Below are positions 12,970-21,992 of a DNA stretch of 64,000 bases, in pieces. This DNA is from Periplaneta americana (Eukaryota > Arthropoda > Insecta > Blattodea > Blattidae), in the NCBI RefSeq assembly GCF_040183065.1, contig NC_091131.1:102425330-102489329 (forward strand), written 5' to 3'. Positions within the stretch are counted from its first letter, which is position 1. Each line of letters begins with the position of its first letter. The translations under genes were made by a program, and so were the position numbers. The notes below the pieces were generated by a model, which worked only from the letters and a program-made list of their open reading frames with translations, did not search any database and was not told the origin of the DNA.

Positions 12970-13332
12970 TTTAACACAACACTAATTAATAAAACTATTA
13001 ACTAGCCGAGCAATAATATACATTTGCAGTTGATTACAGCTTGTTTCGCGAGTATCACCACACCGGCCGCCTAGGCAGCAGCACCAGCGTCGTTCGCGCG
13101 CAGAACTGCTAGCTGTCCGGTATTATTATAGTAAGGTATTTGATGTAACTTTTCCAAACTTGTAGCAAACTCCACAGCTGATTACTAAAAATGGAGGAAA
13201 TAATATGATTGACCAAAGTTACGAACTCCCAATGTTATGATGTAAATGGCAGTGGCGGACCCGGGCCCATTTGCAGCGAATTTCAAGCTCAAGACAATTT
13301 TAGAAAATAGCAATTTGTCCTAATGAAAAAAA

Positions 13333-13352
13333 AAAACACACACACACACACA
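13333..13352. repeat. (CA)n microsatellite
   Basis: Ten CA units after a short A run, within the long-TIR element. Confidence 0.9.
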
Positions 13353-13450
13353 ATCTGGATTACAATGCCTTCACGAACTGTCATAATTTTAATAATTGTA
13401 TAAAAGTCTTTCTGACATGTCTGACTCTATCCCAAAATTCACTGATCTAA

Positions 13451-13942
13451 GACTCAACTCACATGACCGACAACTTTGCGATTATTTTGCAGTTAATATA
13501 TGTGTGGTAGTGCTGTGGATGGTCAAGAATTAGTATTGAATTACATGGAAACATAATGCTAACTCACACGGATCACAAACTGAACTCATTGTCGACATCT
13601 GTGGTCGTGAGACGTCGGTATCCCCCACAGCACAACTGCAGAATTGTCGCTGGAGATGATCGAGCGCAACCCACACGTACGACACGCCGACCACACGCCA
13701 ACAACTCACCGCCGTCATCGTATCCTTGGAAACGACAGACGCTTTTACACCGTATCCTTGGAAACGACATACGCCTTCTTGGCAAATACCCAAATAGCAA
13801 GCTTGCGGTGTGGTTGTCTGTGGTCGATATGGACTGCAAGGTACCACAAAAAAGAAGTCCGCGTGTGGTCGGTTCCACCGACAGCACAACCACACACAAA
13901 CTGCAAAATAATCGCAAAGTTGTGGTCCGTGTGAGTTGAGCC
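13451..13942. mobile_element. PIF/Harbinger-like MITE (TAA duplication)
   Basis: TAA at 13448-13450 and again at 13943-13945 flank the element. The ends are inverted repeats of about 70 bases beginning GRCTCAACTCACA, with AACTTTGCGATTATTTTGCAG conserved in both arms. A third copy of the end motif (AACTCACACGGATCACAAACTG) lies inside at 13559. A 20-bp word, CGTATCCTTGGAAACGACA with flank, is directly repeated at 13721 and 13750. No ORF here looks like a protein; open frames on both strands are GC-rich by-products. Confidence 0.85.
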
Positions 13943-14179
13943 TAAATCAAGCCATTCTGGAATAATAATTTTTTTCCTATAAAATATGTAATTTTTTAAT
14001 AAGTTTCATTACAGAAAAATTGCTATATAGTCCACAATTTAGAAGACAGATTGAGTTTAAATAAAAACTTCACTTTTCACAGGATTTGGTCCCCATATAA
14101 ACATCAGGGGGTTTCATATAAGGACAGGAGTGAAGTATCGCTTATGGAGGGGTATCCTTAAACTTTTGGTAGGGGCTTA

Positions 14180-14496
14180 CATCCGACATCACAAACTATG
14201 AACATAGATGTATTCAGTTCCCTTTCGTATTAGGTATCTATAAATCGAGTTGACTTTGAAATGTGCATATTAAGTACGTATAACTTTACTTGAAAATAAT
14301 AGTAGTAATGAATTCAGACATTCCTGTAAGTAGTAACGGAATGATCACACTAAACAGGTACTTCATCAATCTCAACATAAACATCTGAAACGCTTCTCTG
14401 AGGATAAACACGCTTAGAATCCATCCCAAAATGAGATAATATTGTGGCAAAGTAAGTTGTGTCATTTTAAAATAAGCTATGGTATCCACGCCATGA
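14180..14496. other. Spacer between the long-TIR element and the hAT nest
   Basis: A 94-codon minus-strand open frame overlaps this region. It is hydrophobic but matches nothing I recognise, and it runs into hAT terminal sequence. Confidence 0.4.
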
Positions 14497-14568
14497 TATT
14501 GCACTAAGCTGACCAGATTTTTTATGGTCCAACAGGGGACATCGGCAATTTCAAGAAAAACCACAAAC

Positions 14569-14580
14569 ACTTATCTAGTC
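14569..14580. repeat. Direct repeat ACTTATCTAGTC, left copy
   Basis: The same 12 bases recur at 20177-20188, bracketing Harbinger element 1 and its palindromic flanks. They may be an older target duplication. The right copy is 50 bases beyond the palindromic arm. Confidence 0.7.
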
Positions 14581-14731
14581 GATATAATGGCGATCTAATG
14601 CTAGGTTTACACGGCGACAGTTTAGAGCGAGAGAAGGTCTAAAGTATCAGGAGAGCTATCTCACGGAGTGTTTACACGGTGACAGAATATAGCTTCTCTA
14701 AACCCATTAGCGAGCTCTCATGAGATTTATA

Positions 14732-15569
14732 CAGGGTGTTTAAAAAATACGGGGCATAATTTCAGGTATGTATTTCCCACATGTAGACAATCAAAATAGT
14801 TCATTACAACATGTGTCCGGAAATGCTTCATTTCCGAGTTATGGCCTTCACAACATTGAAATTCACCGGAACGTTTTTCTTTCCGCAGATCGTTATCATT
14901 ACAGAAGATGTTCAAAATGTCCACCTCCTGCTTGAATACAGACCTCACATCGATGTCTCATTGACCTGCGAACACGATCCCAAACACCAGGAGTATTGTG
15001 TATGTCCTCAGAACATGCCACAATTCGATTCCGAAGGGATTCCAAATCAGGTACCGGAGACGAATAAACCAATGATTTTAAATGGCCCCACAAGTAGAAA
15101 TCGAGAGGGTTCAGATCAGGTGAGCGTGGAGGCCAAGCAATTGGGCCACCTCTACCTATCCATCGATCAGGAAACCTTCGATCCAAGTACAAATGTCTTC
15201 CGATCTGGACATTGTCGCTGTGGGTACCTCTCCTGGTACAAACTACGAGCCAGCGCAGCATTGCCGTCCGCCTTACCGTACATGAAGTGTATCTCTGCCA
15301 GCTCTTGATTTGAATACATGTCGCACAGTCTAACGCCTACACAACACTGAATGTAACCTTCGCCTCGGAATGAACTGTCAGAGTGCTCTCTTAATGTCTC
15401 CTTTGACGGCAACGGCGGAAAGAAAAACGTTCCGGTAAATTTCAATGTTGTGAAGGCCATAACTCGGAAATAAAGCATTTCCGGACACATGTTGTAAGGA
15501 ACTATTTTGATTGTCTACATGTGGGAAATACATACCTGAAATTATGCCCCGTATTTTTTAAACACTCTG
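14732..15569 (-). mobile_element. Internally deleted IS630/Tc3-like transposon with ~155-bp TIRs
   Basis: TA at 14730-14731 and 15570-15571. The arms start CAGGGTGTTTAAAAAATACG (left) and, inverted, CAGAGTGTTTAAAAAATACG (right). They match over about 155 bases with only a handful of differences, so the insertion is fairly young. The body keeps the 5' and 3' coding parts of a transposase on the minus strand. The element interrupts the left subterminal region of Harbinger element 1: GATTTATA before it continues as TAACTCTAAACTC after it. Confidence 0.9.
14870..15337 (-). pseudogene. DUF4817/DDE transposase with the catalytic middle deleted
   Basis: The N-terminal helix-turn-helix region (MYSNQELAEIHFMYG, then LYQERYPQRQCPDRKTF) spans about 15200-15321. 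It is joined to the C-terminal part, which includes WPPRSPDLNPLDFYLWGHLK (third catalytic acidic residue) and RCEVCIQAGGGHFEHLL. The region that should hold the first two catalytic Asp residues is absent, so the copy can move only by borrowing transposase. A frame change lies at the junction near 15180. Confidence 0.85.
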
Positions 15570-15673
15570 TATAACTCTAAACTCTAATGTTACTCTCCGG
15601 GCCGTTTACATGGTGCAGACAGTTTAGAGTGAGAGAAAGTGTTGAGAGCAGGCTGGTCAGTGCGTTTACAACT

Positions 15674-15973
15674 ATGGCAGAAGCACAACGTATTGCGGCT
15701 GCTGTAGTGATTGCAATTGTTCTGAAGAGAAGAAGGCAGAGGAGAAATAGATCTACATGGAACTCACTTGGAGCTTACACGTGCCTTGTCAGTGAGTTAA
15801 GGATGGAAGATCCAATTCAGTTAAAAAATTTTCTGAGGATGTCATCATCAGAAATATAAAAATTAATAACTTTGATCGGACCTGCAATTGGCAAAACAGA
15901 CATAACTATGAGGATTGCCATTAGTATAAAGGAAAGGCTGTTGGACACATTACGCTTCGTAGCAACAGATTTG
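15674..15973 (+). pseudogene. Harbinger transposase (HARBI1-like) N-terminal fragment
   Basis: The frame starts at ATG 15674 (MAEAQRIAAAVVIAI), passes a basic stretch (LKRRRQRRNRS), then ELRMEDPIQLKNFLRMSS. After one in-frame stop it continues in the same frame with LITLIGPAIGKTDITMR and ISIKERLLDTLRFVAT. These are the conserved N-terminal words of PIF/Harbinger nucleases. The DDE catalytic domain is missing because the copy ends near an AAT microsatellite and a SINE. Confidence 0.8.
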
Positions 15974-16012
15974 TATCCTAAACACATTTTATTGTTCTTA
16001 ACAGAATAAATT

Positions 16013-16064
16013 ATGAATAATAATAATAATAATAGACTAACAATAATAATAATAATAATAATAA
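16013..16064. repeat. (AAT)n microsatellite, interrupted
   Basis: Two AAT runs separated by AGACTAAC. They directly precede the SINE at 16087. Confidence 0.9.
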
Positions 16065-16086
16065 ACACGGGAAAAGGGAAGACTGT

Positions 16087-16348
16087 CCACACTTGTGGAG
16101 TAACGGTCAGCGCGTCTGGCCGCGAAACCAGGTGGCCCGGGTTCGAATCCCGGTCGGGGCAAGTTACCTGGTTGAGGTTTTTTCCGGGGTTTTCCCTCAA
16201 CCCAATACGAGCAAATGCTGGGTAACTTTCGGTGCTGGACCCCGGACTCATTTCACCGGCATTATCACCTTCATTTCATTCAGAAGCTAAGTAACCTAAA
16301 TGTTGATTCAGCGTCGTAAAATAACCCAATAAAATAAAAATAAAAAAT
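16087..16348 (+). repeat. tRNA-derived SINE, family 1, full length
   Basis: The tRNA-like head has an A-box-like GTGGAGTAACGGTCAGCG and the B box GGTTCGAATCC. The body includes GTTACCTGGTTGAGG, TTTTCCGGGGTTTTCCCTC and CTGGACCCCGGACTCATT. The 3' tail has TTGATTCAGCGTCGTAAAATAACCC and an A-rich end (AATAAAATAAAAATAAAAA). Other copies: 24838-25078 (minus) and 33841-34072 (plus). It would be transcribed by RNA polymerase III and mobilised by a LINE. Confidence 0.9.
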
Positions 16349-17107
16349 GGTAGACTACAGTGCTCATGTAAAATGTATTAAGTTTCTTTCATTATGTCCG
16401 AAAAGGTATGGTGTATGAATTGAACAACTGGAAGGTAGTGCCTGAGTTTATAATATATAATATCTTTTCATATGAAGAATAACAACCATTTATTTTAATA
16501 TAATTGAGACGTAGAAGTTTTGAAATTACATCTATTGACCATAACATATTGTACAAAGCATTTAATACGCAACGATGAGTCCTTTAAATGCCCCAAATGT
16601 CAATGTCAGTGTTCTGTTACGAATATCTAGAACAGAACAGCTATCTGAGCGGCGGAATTGGCGTCTGTATGTTTACACGGCGAGAGTTTAGAGAAGAGAG
16701 CTGGAGATTATAGCTGAGTATAGCTCGTGCGGAACCTGGTGAGAGAGCAGTAATGTGGTGTGGAGTCTGCTACCGGCCGATGTTACAGAGACGACATGCA
16801 AGCGAGACTGAACAAGCGTTACCCCCTCCACTCCTAACCGCCCGTAGAACTGGTTTCGCCATCAAGGTCATGCTTCGCCAGGTTCCGTTCGAGATATATC
16901 ACCGTGTAAACGGTTTTGAGAGTAGGTATCTCGTTGACTCTAATTAGATATTAGAGAGTCTAAATAGAGCGGCCTTGAAAACTGTTCTCGACGTGTAAAC
17001 ACCCTGGACAGAGAACTCGCATATGCTCTCAACTCTCATTATAGCTACTCTAAATTATTCAACTGAGTTGAACTTTTTCATAAGCTCTCGCGAGAGAAGC
17101 AGTGTAA

Positions 17108-17290
17108 ATGGCGGCCAAGAAACAATGGAGTGTCGAAGAAACGAAGACTGATTGAAGAATATGAATTGGAAAGTTGTTTGTGGAATGTGTTTAACAATAA
17201 TTTATTACAAGAGTAAGGATCTGAGAAATCGGGCATTGTCAAAACTAGCTGAGACTGTTGAGGCGTCTGAATTTGGCTTTCAGTTTTGTT
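17108..17290 (+). pseudogene. Harbinger accessory MADF/Myb-like protein, N-terminal fragment
   Basis: The second gene of PIF/Harbinger elements encodes a DNA-binding partner of the nuclease. ATG at 17108 begins MAAKKQWSVEETKT. After a one-base shift it reads IEEYELESCLWNV, and after another YKSKDLRNRALSKLAETVEASEFG. The spaced LWNV and YKxKDLRNRAL words are the core of an MADF domain. It reads inward from the arm opposite the one that carries the nuclease, as expected for the family. Frameshifted and truncated. Confidence 0.75.
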
Positions 17291-17426
17291 AATTTATTGT
17301 AATTTGGTCCTAATTTTTTAGTACGGTCCATTGTTTTACTTGTTAATTATTTTGTGGGTTTTATTCTTGCTTATTTATTTGCTGGAGGAGCTACAGGTAA
17401 AGTTCCATAAACTCCAGTAAGTACGA

Positions 17427-17497
<71 letters not shown>
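17427..17497. repeat. (ATT)n microsatellite
   Basis: About 23 uninterrupted units inside Harbinger element 2. Confidence 0.95.
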
Positions 17498-17917
17498 GCA
17501 ATTACCACAATTCACTTGATGTGGAATATTTTCTATTGATAATGCAACATATTTAATGATAATAATGCTCACCTAGTACATTACAAACAAATCACGTAAC
17601 TGGTACAGTGGGGTCGGTATCGGTACTTGTTAACAAAATATAGTTATAATTTAACGAAATAGGCACAACTATTACACTGCATTAGTAGAACCATTATAAA
17701 ACAATGTAATGAAAGAAGATGAACAATATTATAATATGAAAAATTATAATTTTTCTTACTTTAAACACTCGGTCTCTTTTGAGGAGCTTAAATGCAATCA
17801 TTCATTTTCACCGCAAATTCTGCACACTTTTTTTGAACATTGGAGATAAATATTGGACTTTGGTTCTGGTAGCAAGGATATTTTTTCTCTTTAATTCTGG
17901 GGGGCACAACGCACATC

Positions 17918-17986
17918 ATCTTCTTCTTCCTCCTCTTTCTTCTTCTTCTTCTTCTTCTTCTTCTTCTTCTTCTTCTTCTTCTTCTC
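17918..17986. repeat. (TTC)n microsatellite
   Basis: A polypyrimidine TTC tract with strong strand asymmetry. The long poly-Ser, poly-Lys and poly-Arg frames over it are artefacts of the repeat. Confidence 0.95.
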
Positions 17987-18048
17987 AAGAACTACTTCTT
18001 CAGCTGCATCCGTTGCCTCTCTTGAAGCTTGAAAATTGTCTTTATACA

Positions 18049-18777
18049 GGGATCCTACAAAAGAACTTTCCGGTTTCGAACACATGTAATTTACGTACTA
18101 TGAATCTCAGGTGCATGAAAGTAGTACCATTGGAAAGAGAAACTTCAAACGTTTAGTTCCGTAACTTAAAGATGTTCAATGTGTCTCCCCCCCCCCCTTG
18201 GTAACACGGCACACATCAAGCCTATAGTCAAGTTCCACGTAGATACGCGGATTTTCCGACCCACAGATTCTGAGGTTATATCTGTTCACCTTACCAGAAA
18301 GTTGAAAAGTGACGTCGTCAGGAAACACCACGGAACGAATAAATTCATCATAATTTTCAATTAAAGTCTGCATACTTGTGCAAAAATTTTTTCGTAGCAC
18401 TTTATCCTCTGGTTTTAGGGCTTGCAGCAACTGTAGTAGGTACGGATAAAATCGCAACCGTTTGCAAAAAATCGTGCATTCAAATCTGTGTACCATTTAT
18501 GGATTTTAGGACCCACTGGGTGAATCTGCACCAAACTTTGTTCGATAATGCCGTTGCACATTAATAACCGACTGGTTCACATGAAAATTAAGCTTTTCTG
18601 TCCTCTATAGCAGCCATTTCCCCTCAAAAATGAACAAATTTGTTTATATGCGCTATTATGAGACAGTGTTACCAACTAGGAAAACATTGTTGCCACAACT
18701 AAACTTCTTGAGTTTCTCTTTCCATTGATGTATTTTCATGCACCTCTGATTCATAGAACGTAAATTACATGTGTGAC
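18049..18777 (-). mobile_element. IS630/Tc3-like transposon remnant
   Basis: The left end begins CAGGGATCC after a TA. About 80 bases from ACACATGTAATTTACG (18080) onward reappear inverted, ending GTAAATTACATGTGT at 18774, with GGTGCATGAAA and GGAAAGAGAAACT shared by both arms. The outermost right inverted repeat is lost or diverged. The interior holds a transposase fragment. Confidence 0.65.
18178..18490 (-). pseudogene. Transposase fragment, first catalytic Asp region
   Basis: About 100 codons matching the middle of IS630/Tc3-like insect transposases. LLQALKPEDKVLRKNFC is followed by VVFPDDVTFQLSGKVNRYN (the position of the first catalytic Asp, usually FSDEATF) and RICGSENPRIYVELD. Both ends are missing. 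This is a different lineage from the copy at 14732-15569. Confidence 0.8.
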
Positions 18778-18855
18778 GATTTGAGCTATAATTTGCACAT
18801 TTTTGATCAAGACTATCAGCTCCGCCTTTCGTGCAATTATAGTAGCCTATTCTAT

Positions 18856-19208
18856 ACAAAGGCCCGCGCCGTGGCGTCGCGGTCTAAGGCATCCTGCCTA
18901 GGACTCGCGTTACGGAATGCGCGCTGGTTCGAGTCCTCATGGGGGAAGAAATTTTCTCATGAAATTTCGGCCAGTGTATGGGACCGGTGCCCACCCAGCA
19001 TCGTGATGTACTTGGGGAGCTACGATAGGTAGCGAAAATCCGGTTCAGCAAACCAGCTATAACAGCTGGGGGATCATCGTGCTAACCACACGATACCTCC
19101 ATTCTGGTTGGATGATCGTCCACCTCTGCTTCGGCATGTGAACGTGAGGCCAGCAGCCGGCTGGTCGGACTTGGCCCTTCAGGGCTGTAGCGCCATGGAT
19201 TTACTTTA
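18856..19208 (+). repeat. tRNA-derived SINE, family 5, full length
   Basis: The head has GCGCCGTGGCGTCGCGGTCTAAGGC and the B box GGTTCGAGTCC. The body has TGAAATTTCGGCCAGTG and TGAGGCCAGCAGCCGGCTGG, and the end has GCCCTTCAGGGCTGTAGCGCC. The 10-bp direct repeat TATTCTATAC at 18846-18855 and 19209-19218 is the target duplication. It inserted into Harbinger element 2. Confidence 0.88.
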
Positions 19209-19877
19209 CTTTTATTCTATACGAATGAATAAATAAATAATGCCTCGCCCAACAATATTACTAACGCAAGTGCTATACGCGGTCAGGTTACACAACTGCT
19301 GACATACTGCTCAGACATTAGATGAGTGCATGTGTCATAAAAACGCAATGACCAGCCTATTCTTCTCTAAATGCTCTCTCTCAACACTTTCTCTCACTCT
19401 AAACTGTCTGCACCATGTAAACGGTCCGGAGAGTAACATTAGAGTTTAGAGCTATATAAATTTCATGAGAGCTCGCTAATGGATTTAGAGAAGCTATATT
19501 TTGTCACCGTGTAAACACTTCGTGAGATAGCTCTCCTGATTCTTCAGAACTTCGCTCTGAACTGTCGTCGTGTAAACGTAGCATGATTATTACTTTAGAC
19601 CTGTATTTCAAGAGTTATGCGCCACCTTTTATAATCTCGTACGCAAGAGTTAATGAAAAAGATCAACTCAGCTGAATAATTTAGAGTAGCTCTGAGAGCT
19701 GACAGTATATGCGAGTTCTCTGTCCCGGGTGTTTACACGGCGAGAGCAGTTTTCAAGGCCGCTCTATTTAGATATTAGAGTCAACGAGATACCTGCTCTC
19801 AAAACCGTTTACACGGTGATACTCAGCTATAATCTCTAGCTATCTTCTCTAAACTGTCGCTGGTAAACGTAGCATTA

Positions 19878-20108
19878 CTCGTGTTAATTGTGTGCTTCTT
19901 CGGTGCTTCTTCACACCATCCTCAGAGCCTACTAGATCTCGGTGTCATCTCGAACTTCTCTGCCTGTTGTGTGGGTGCGTTCGATTGTTGAAAAGTGTTG
20001 AAATGTGGTGTCAAATAGTGTGTGTGTTCTGAAATTGATCTGTGTGTTGAGAATTTGATCAGGGTGTGTTTTGGTGTAAGCCGCACATGATTACACAATT
20101 AACACGAG
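19878..20108. mobile_element. 231-bp MITE with TA duplication
   Basis: Inverted ends CTCGTGTTAATTGTGT and its complement, with TA on both sides (19876-19877, 20109-20110). Removing it rejoins GCAT-TA-AGATC, which mirrors the left end of Harbinger element 1 (GATCTAATGC). It therefore inserted exactly at that element's terminus. The interior is GT-rich on the plus strand and has no ORF. Confidence 0.88.
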
Positions 20109-20368
20109 TAAGATCGCCATTATATCAATTATTTATATTCAAGTATTAAAAGTAGTGTACGAAAGATTCAACATGGACTTATCTAGTCACTATCCGTTGA
20201 AATGTTGCAGAAATTACATGCAACAATGGATACAATTTTAGAACTTTGCACACTAAATTTGTAGAGTATCTTAACTTTCTGAATTAAATGAATAAACACA
20301 CATAACTTCTATACATAATTATGGCCACTAAATTTCAATTTCAGTACTGACGCATGTATAGAAGACTT

Positions 20369-20722
20369 TCACATAATATTGTCCACACTGGATTCTAACA
20401 CACACATTTTACAAGTACTGGTCTGAAGAATATATCTTTTTATGATCTGTTCATTCCCATACAGCTTTACACTAAGTTCTTCACATGAGAAATGAAAGTT
20501 TGTTTTCACTTGTAACAAAGCTGTTTCAATTTTCATTCTTGACTTTTCATCAGTCCAGATTGAGTTCATTGTGGAGACGAGTCTTTCAACTGACGAATTA
20601 CTGACTGAAAGACACATGATTAATGACACTATTTTGAGAAGATTTTCAAATGGAATAGATTTTTTTTTTTTTTTTGAAATGTTGAAAAACATCACACCAA
20701 TTTTCACCTGTTGGTTTGTCAC
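20369..20722 (-). pseudogene. hAT transposase C-terminal dimerisation domain
   Basis: A 117-codon open frame on the minus strand belonging to the outer hAT element. It contains the hATC signature: FENLLKIVSLIMCLSVSNSS, VERLVSTMNSIWTDEKSRM and LLQVKTNFHFSCEELSVKLY. This domain mediates transposase oligomerisation. The BED finger and the DDE core that should precede it are deleted. Only about 320 bases separate this fragment from the right end of the element. Confidence 0.85.
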
Positions 20723-21052
20723 AAAACTTTTAATTTTTTGAACTACTTAAAAATGGACGCTGAGGCAGTTCTAACGCTTCCGCGCAACGCGAATGAAAAC
20801 AAAGATGGTATATCGTATGTTCTTCTCAAAGAGTGCAGAATATCTTATACTGTACTGTGCTTGCTGGTTCTTTTATCTCATACTGAGAACCGTTCAGAAA
20901 TGTGCATGAATCACGGCAGTTTCATCACGATACTTAAAATATTCATCAAAATTTCTGGGGACAAAAAGGGGACATTTGCTCTCCGGGCACAGCAACTCAA
21001 AACCAAGGACTGTCCCCGGAAATCGGGGACGTCTGGTCAGCCTATATTGCAC

Positions 21053-21475
21053 TGGAGCCACTACAGAGTGCGAGGTTGAAAAAATTATGAACTATGTTCA
21101 ACTGATAATCTCTAATGGAATGAGAATGCTGTTGTGGCATCGACCATTAAACGTTTTTGATTCTTGTAAGCGTTTGTGACGGTAATAACAGAAATTAGAA
21201 GATACGATCAATTAATTTAATCCTATTAGAGTTATAAAAGACGTATTGTGTCTTTCTTCTTTGTTCCAGTAATAGTAAATTAAACCCAACGGTACTGGGT
21301 TATTGAATCTCTGATGCTGATACACTAACGATTCTTTTATTTTAAACTGGATTTACTTGCGACGAAATGAAATAGATTTGCGTTCATCACCAGCACCACC
21401 ACCATACAGTATCTTCCTCCGCTATGGCAAGAATGGTAGAATATTAAACAATAAATCCGGTGGATAGGGTACAAC
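21053..21475. other. Intergenic, nothing recognised
   Basis: No coding or repeat signal beyond the end of the hAT element. Confidence 0.5.
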
Positions 21476-21513
21476 TGCCACCACAACCACCACCACCACC
21501 ACCATCACTACAA
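21476..21513. repeat. (CCA)n-type microsatellite
   Basis: Imperfect CCA/ACC run immediately 5' of a SINE head. Confidence 0.85.
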
Positions 21514-21519
21514 CTATTA

Positions 21520-21770
21520 CCTAGCACGGTGGTGTAATGGTTATAATTCCCACCTTTTATTCAGGAGGTCTGGGATTCCATCCTAGAGGCAGGCTATCTT
21601 GCCTTGGGTTTTTCGTGGTTTCCCAAGTTCCTCCAGGCAAATGCTGGAATAGTACCAACTGAAATGGCCACGACTCGACTTAAACCCAACCCTTACTATC
21701 ACTTAATCAGCACTTTCATCCTATCATATCAGCCCAGTGTTTTCAATATTCCCTTGAAAAATAGCAGAAT
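21520..21770 (+). repeat. tRNA-derived SINE, family 6
   Basis: tRNA-like head CACGGTGGTGTAATGGTTA with B-box-like GGGATTCCATCC. The body includes CTTGGGTTTTTCGTGGTTTCC, CAGGCAAATGCTGG and ACGACTCGACTTAAACCC. The 3' end is not sharply defined. Confidence 0.7.
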
Positions 21771-21869
21771 TTTTTTCATTTAATTTAATTAAATGTATTC
21801 CGTAGATCTTACATTAGCATTTAAGCTTTAAGATGTGGAACGAGGCAAAATTTTACAGGATTAAAAAAA

Positions 21870-21992
21870 TTATTTGGTGAGATGAAGTGAGGTGAGGCCG
21901 AGGACTCGATATAGACCACCCGGCATCCGTCCCACGGCTGGGGATAACCTTGGAAAAAAAAAAACAACCAGGCAATCAGACCAAACGGGGAT
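21870..21992 (-). repeat. SINE fragment, family 2
   Basis: It matches the middle of the family 2 SINEs at 50571, 51890 and 52140 (GAGATGAGGCCGAGGAYTCG, AACCTYGGAAAAA, ACCAGGYAATCA). Both ends are missing. Confidence 0.65.

Larger units (their letters stand above)
12133..14177. mobile_element. Long-TIR DNA transposon, non-autonomous
   Basis: About 290 bases at the left (from CAACCCTACCAAAAATTTG) reappear in inverse orientation at the right (ending CTTTTGGTAGGGGCT at 14177). TA lies at 12131-12132 and 14178-14179, so a Tc1/mariner-type insertion is likely. Shared internal landmarks include GAAACCCCCTGATGTT, TGTGAAAAGTGAAG, GAAACTTATT and CCAGAATGG. The right arm is split by the 492-bp element at 13451-13942. 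Without that insert the element is about 1.55 kb. No transposase is recognisable in the centre. Confidence 0.88.
16656..19585 (-). mobile_element. PIF/Harbinger element 2, nested and inverted
   Basis: The left part (16656-17110) matches the inverse of the right arm of element 1 (19610-19876). The right part (19360-19585) matches the inverse of the left arm of element 1 (14599-15660 without its insert) and ends GTCGTGTAAACGTAGCA. The simplest reading is a second copy of the same family inserted in opposite orientation. Its left end (TGTATGTTTACACGG) is eroded and I see no clean target duplication. About 140 bases near 16740-16885 are extra relative to the other arm. Confidence 0.65.
14599..19875 (+). 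mobile_element. PIF/Harbinger element 1
   Basis: The left end TGCTAGGTTTACACGGCGAC pairs with the right end, whose inverse reads ATGCTACGTTTACCAGCGAC. TAA at 14596-14598 and the TA at 19876-19877 completed by A at 20111 after the small MITE is removed give a TAA target duplication, typical of PIF/Harbinger. Subterminal regions are rich in GTTTACACGG and TAGAG words. A transposase N-terminus reads inward from the left end. Perfect 15-bp inverted arms (GATATAATGGCGATC) sit just outside both ends. Confidence 0.8.
14505..21044 (-). mobile_element. hAT transposon, outer shell of a nested cluster
   Basis: The exact 8-bp duplication TATTGCAC lies at 14497-14504 and 21045-21052, the hallmark of hAT insertion. 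Terminal repeats begin TARGCTGACCAGA at both ends, followed by GGGGAC-rich subterminal sequence. After removing the nested DNA (about 5.6 kb) roughly 930 bases remain: short ends plus the C-terminal transposase fragment at 20369-20722. It is therefore an internally deleted copy. Confidence 0.9.

Noticed and set aside
13530..13939. Several overlapping 96-127 codon frames on both strands
   Set aside because: They lie inside a GC-rich MITE; open frames on both strands reflect composition, and no domain is visible.
17779..18156. Poly-Ser, poly-Lys and poly-Arg frames
   Set aside because: By-products of the (TTC)n microsatellite.
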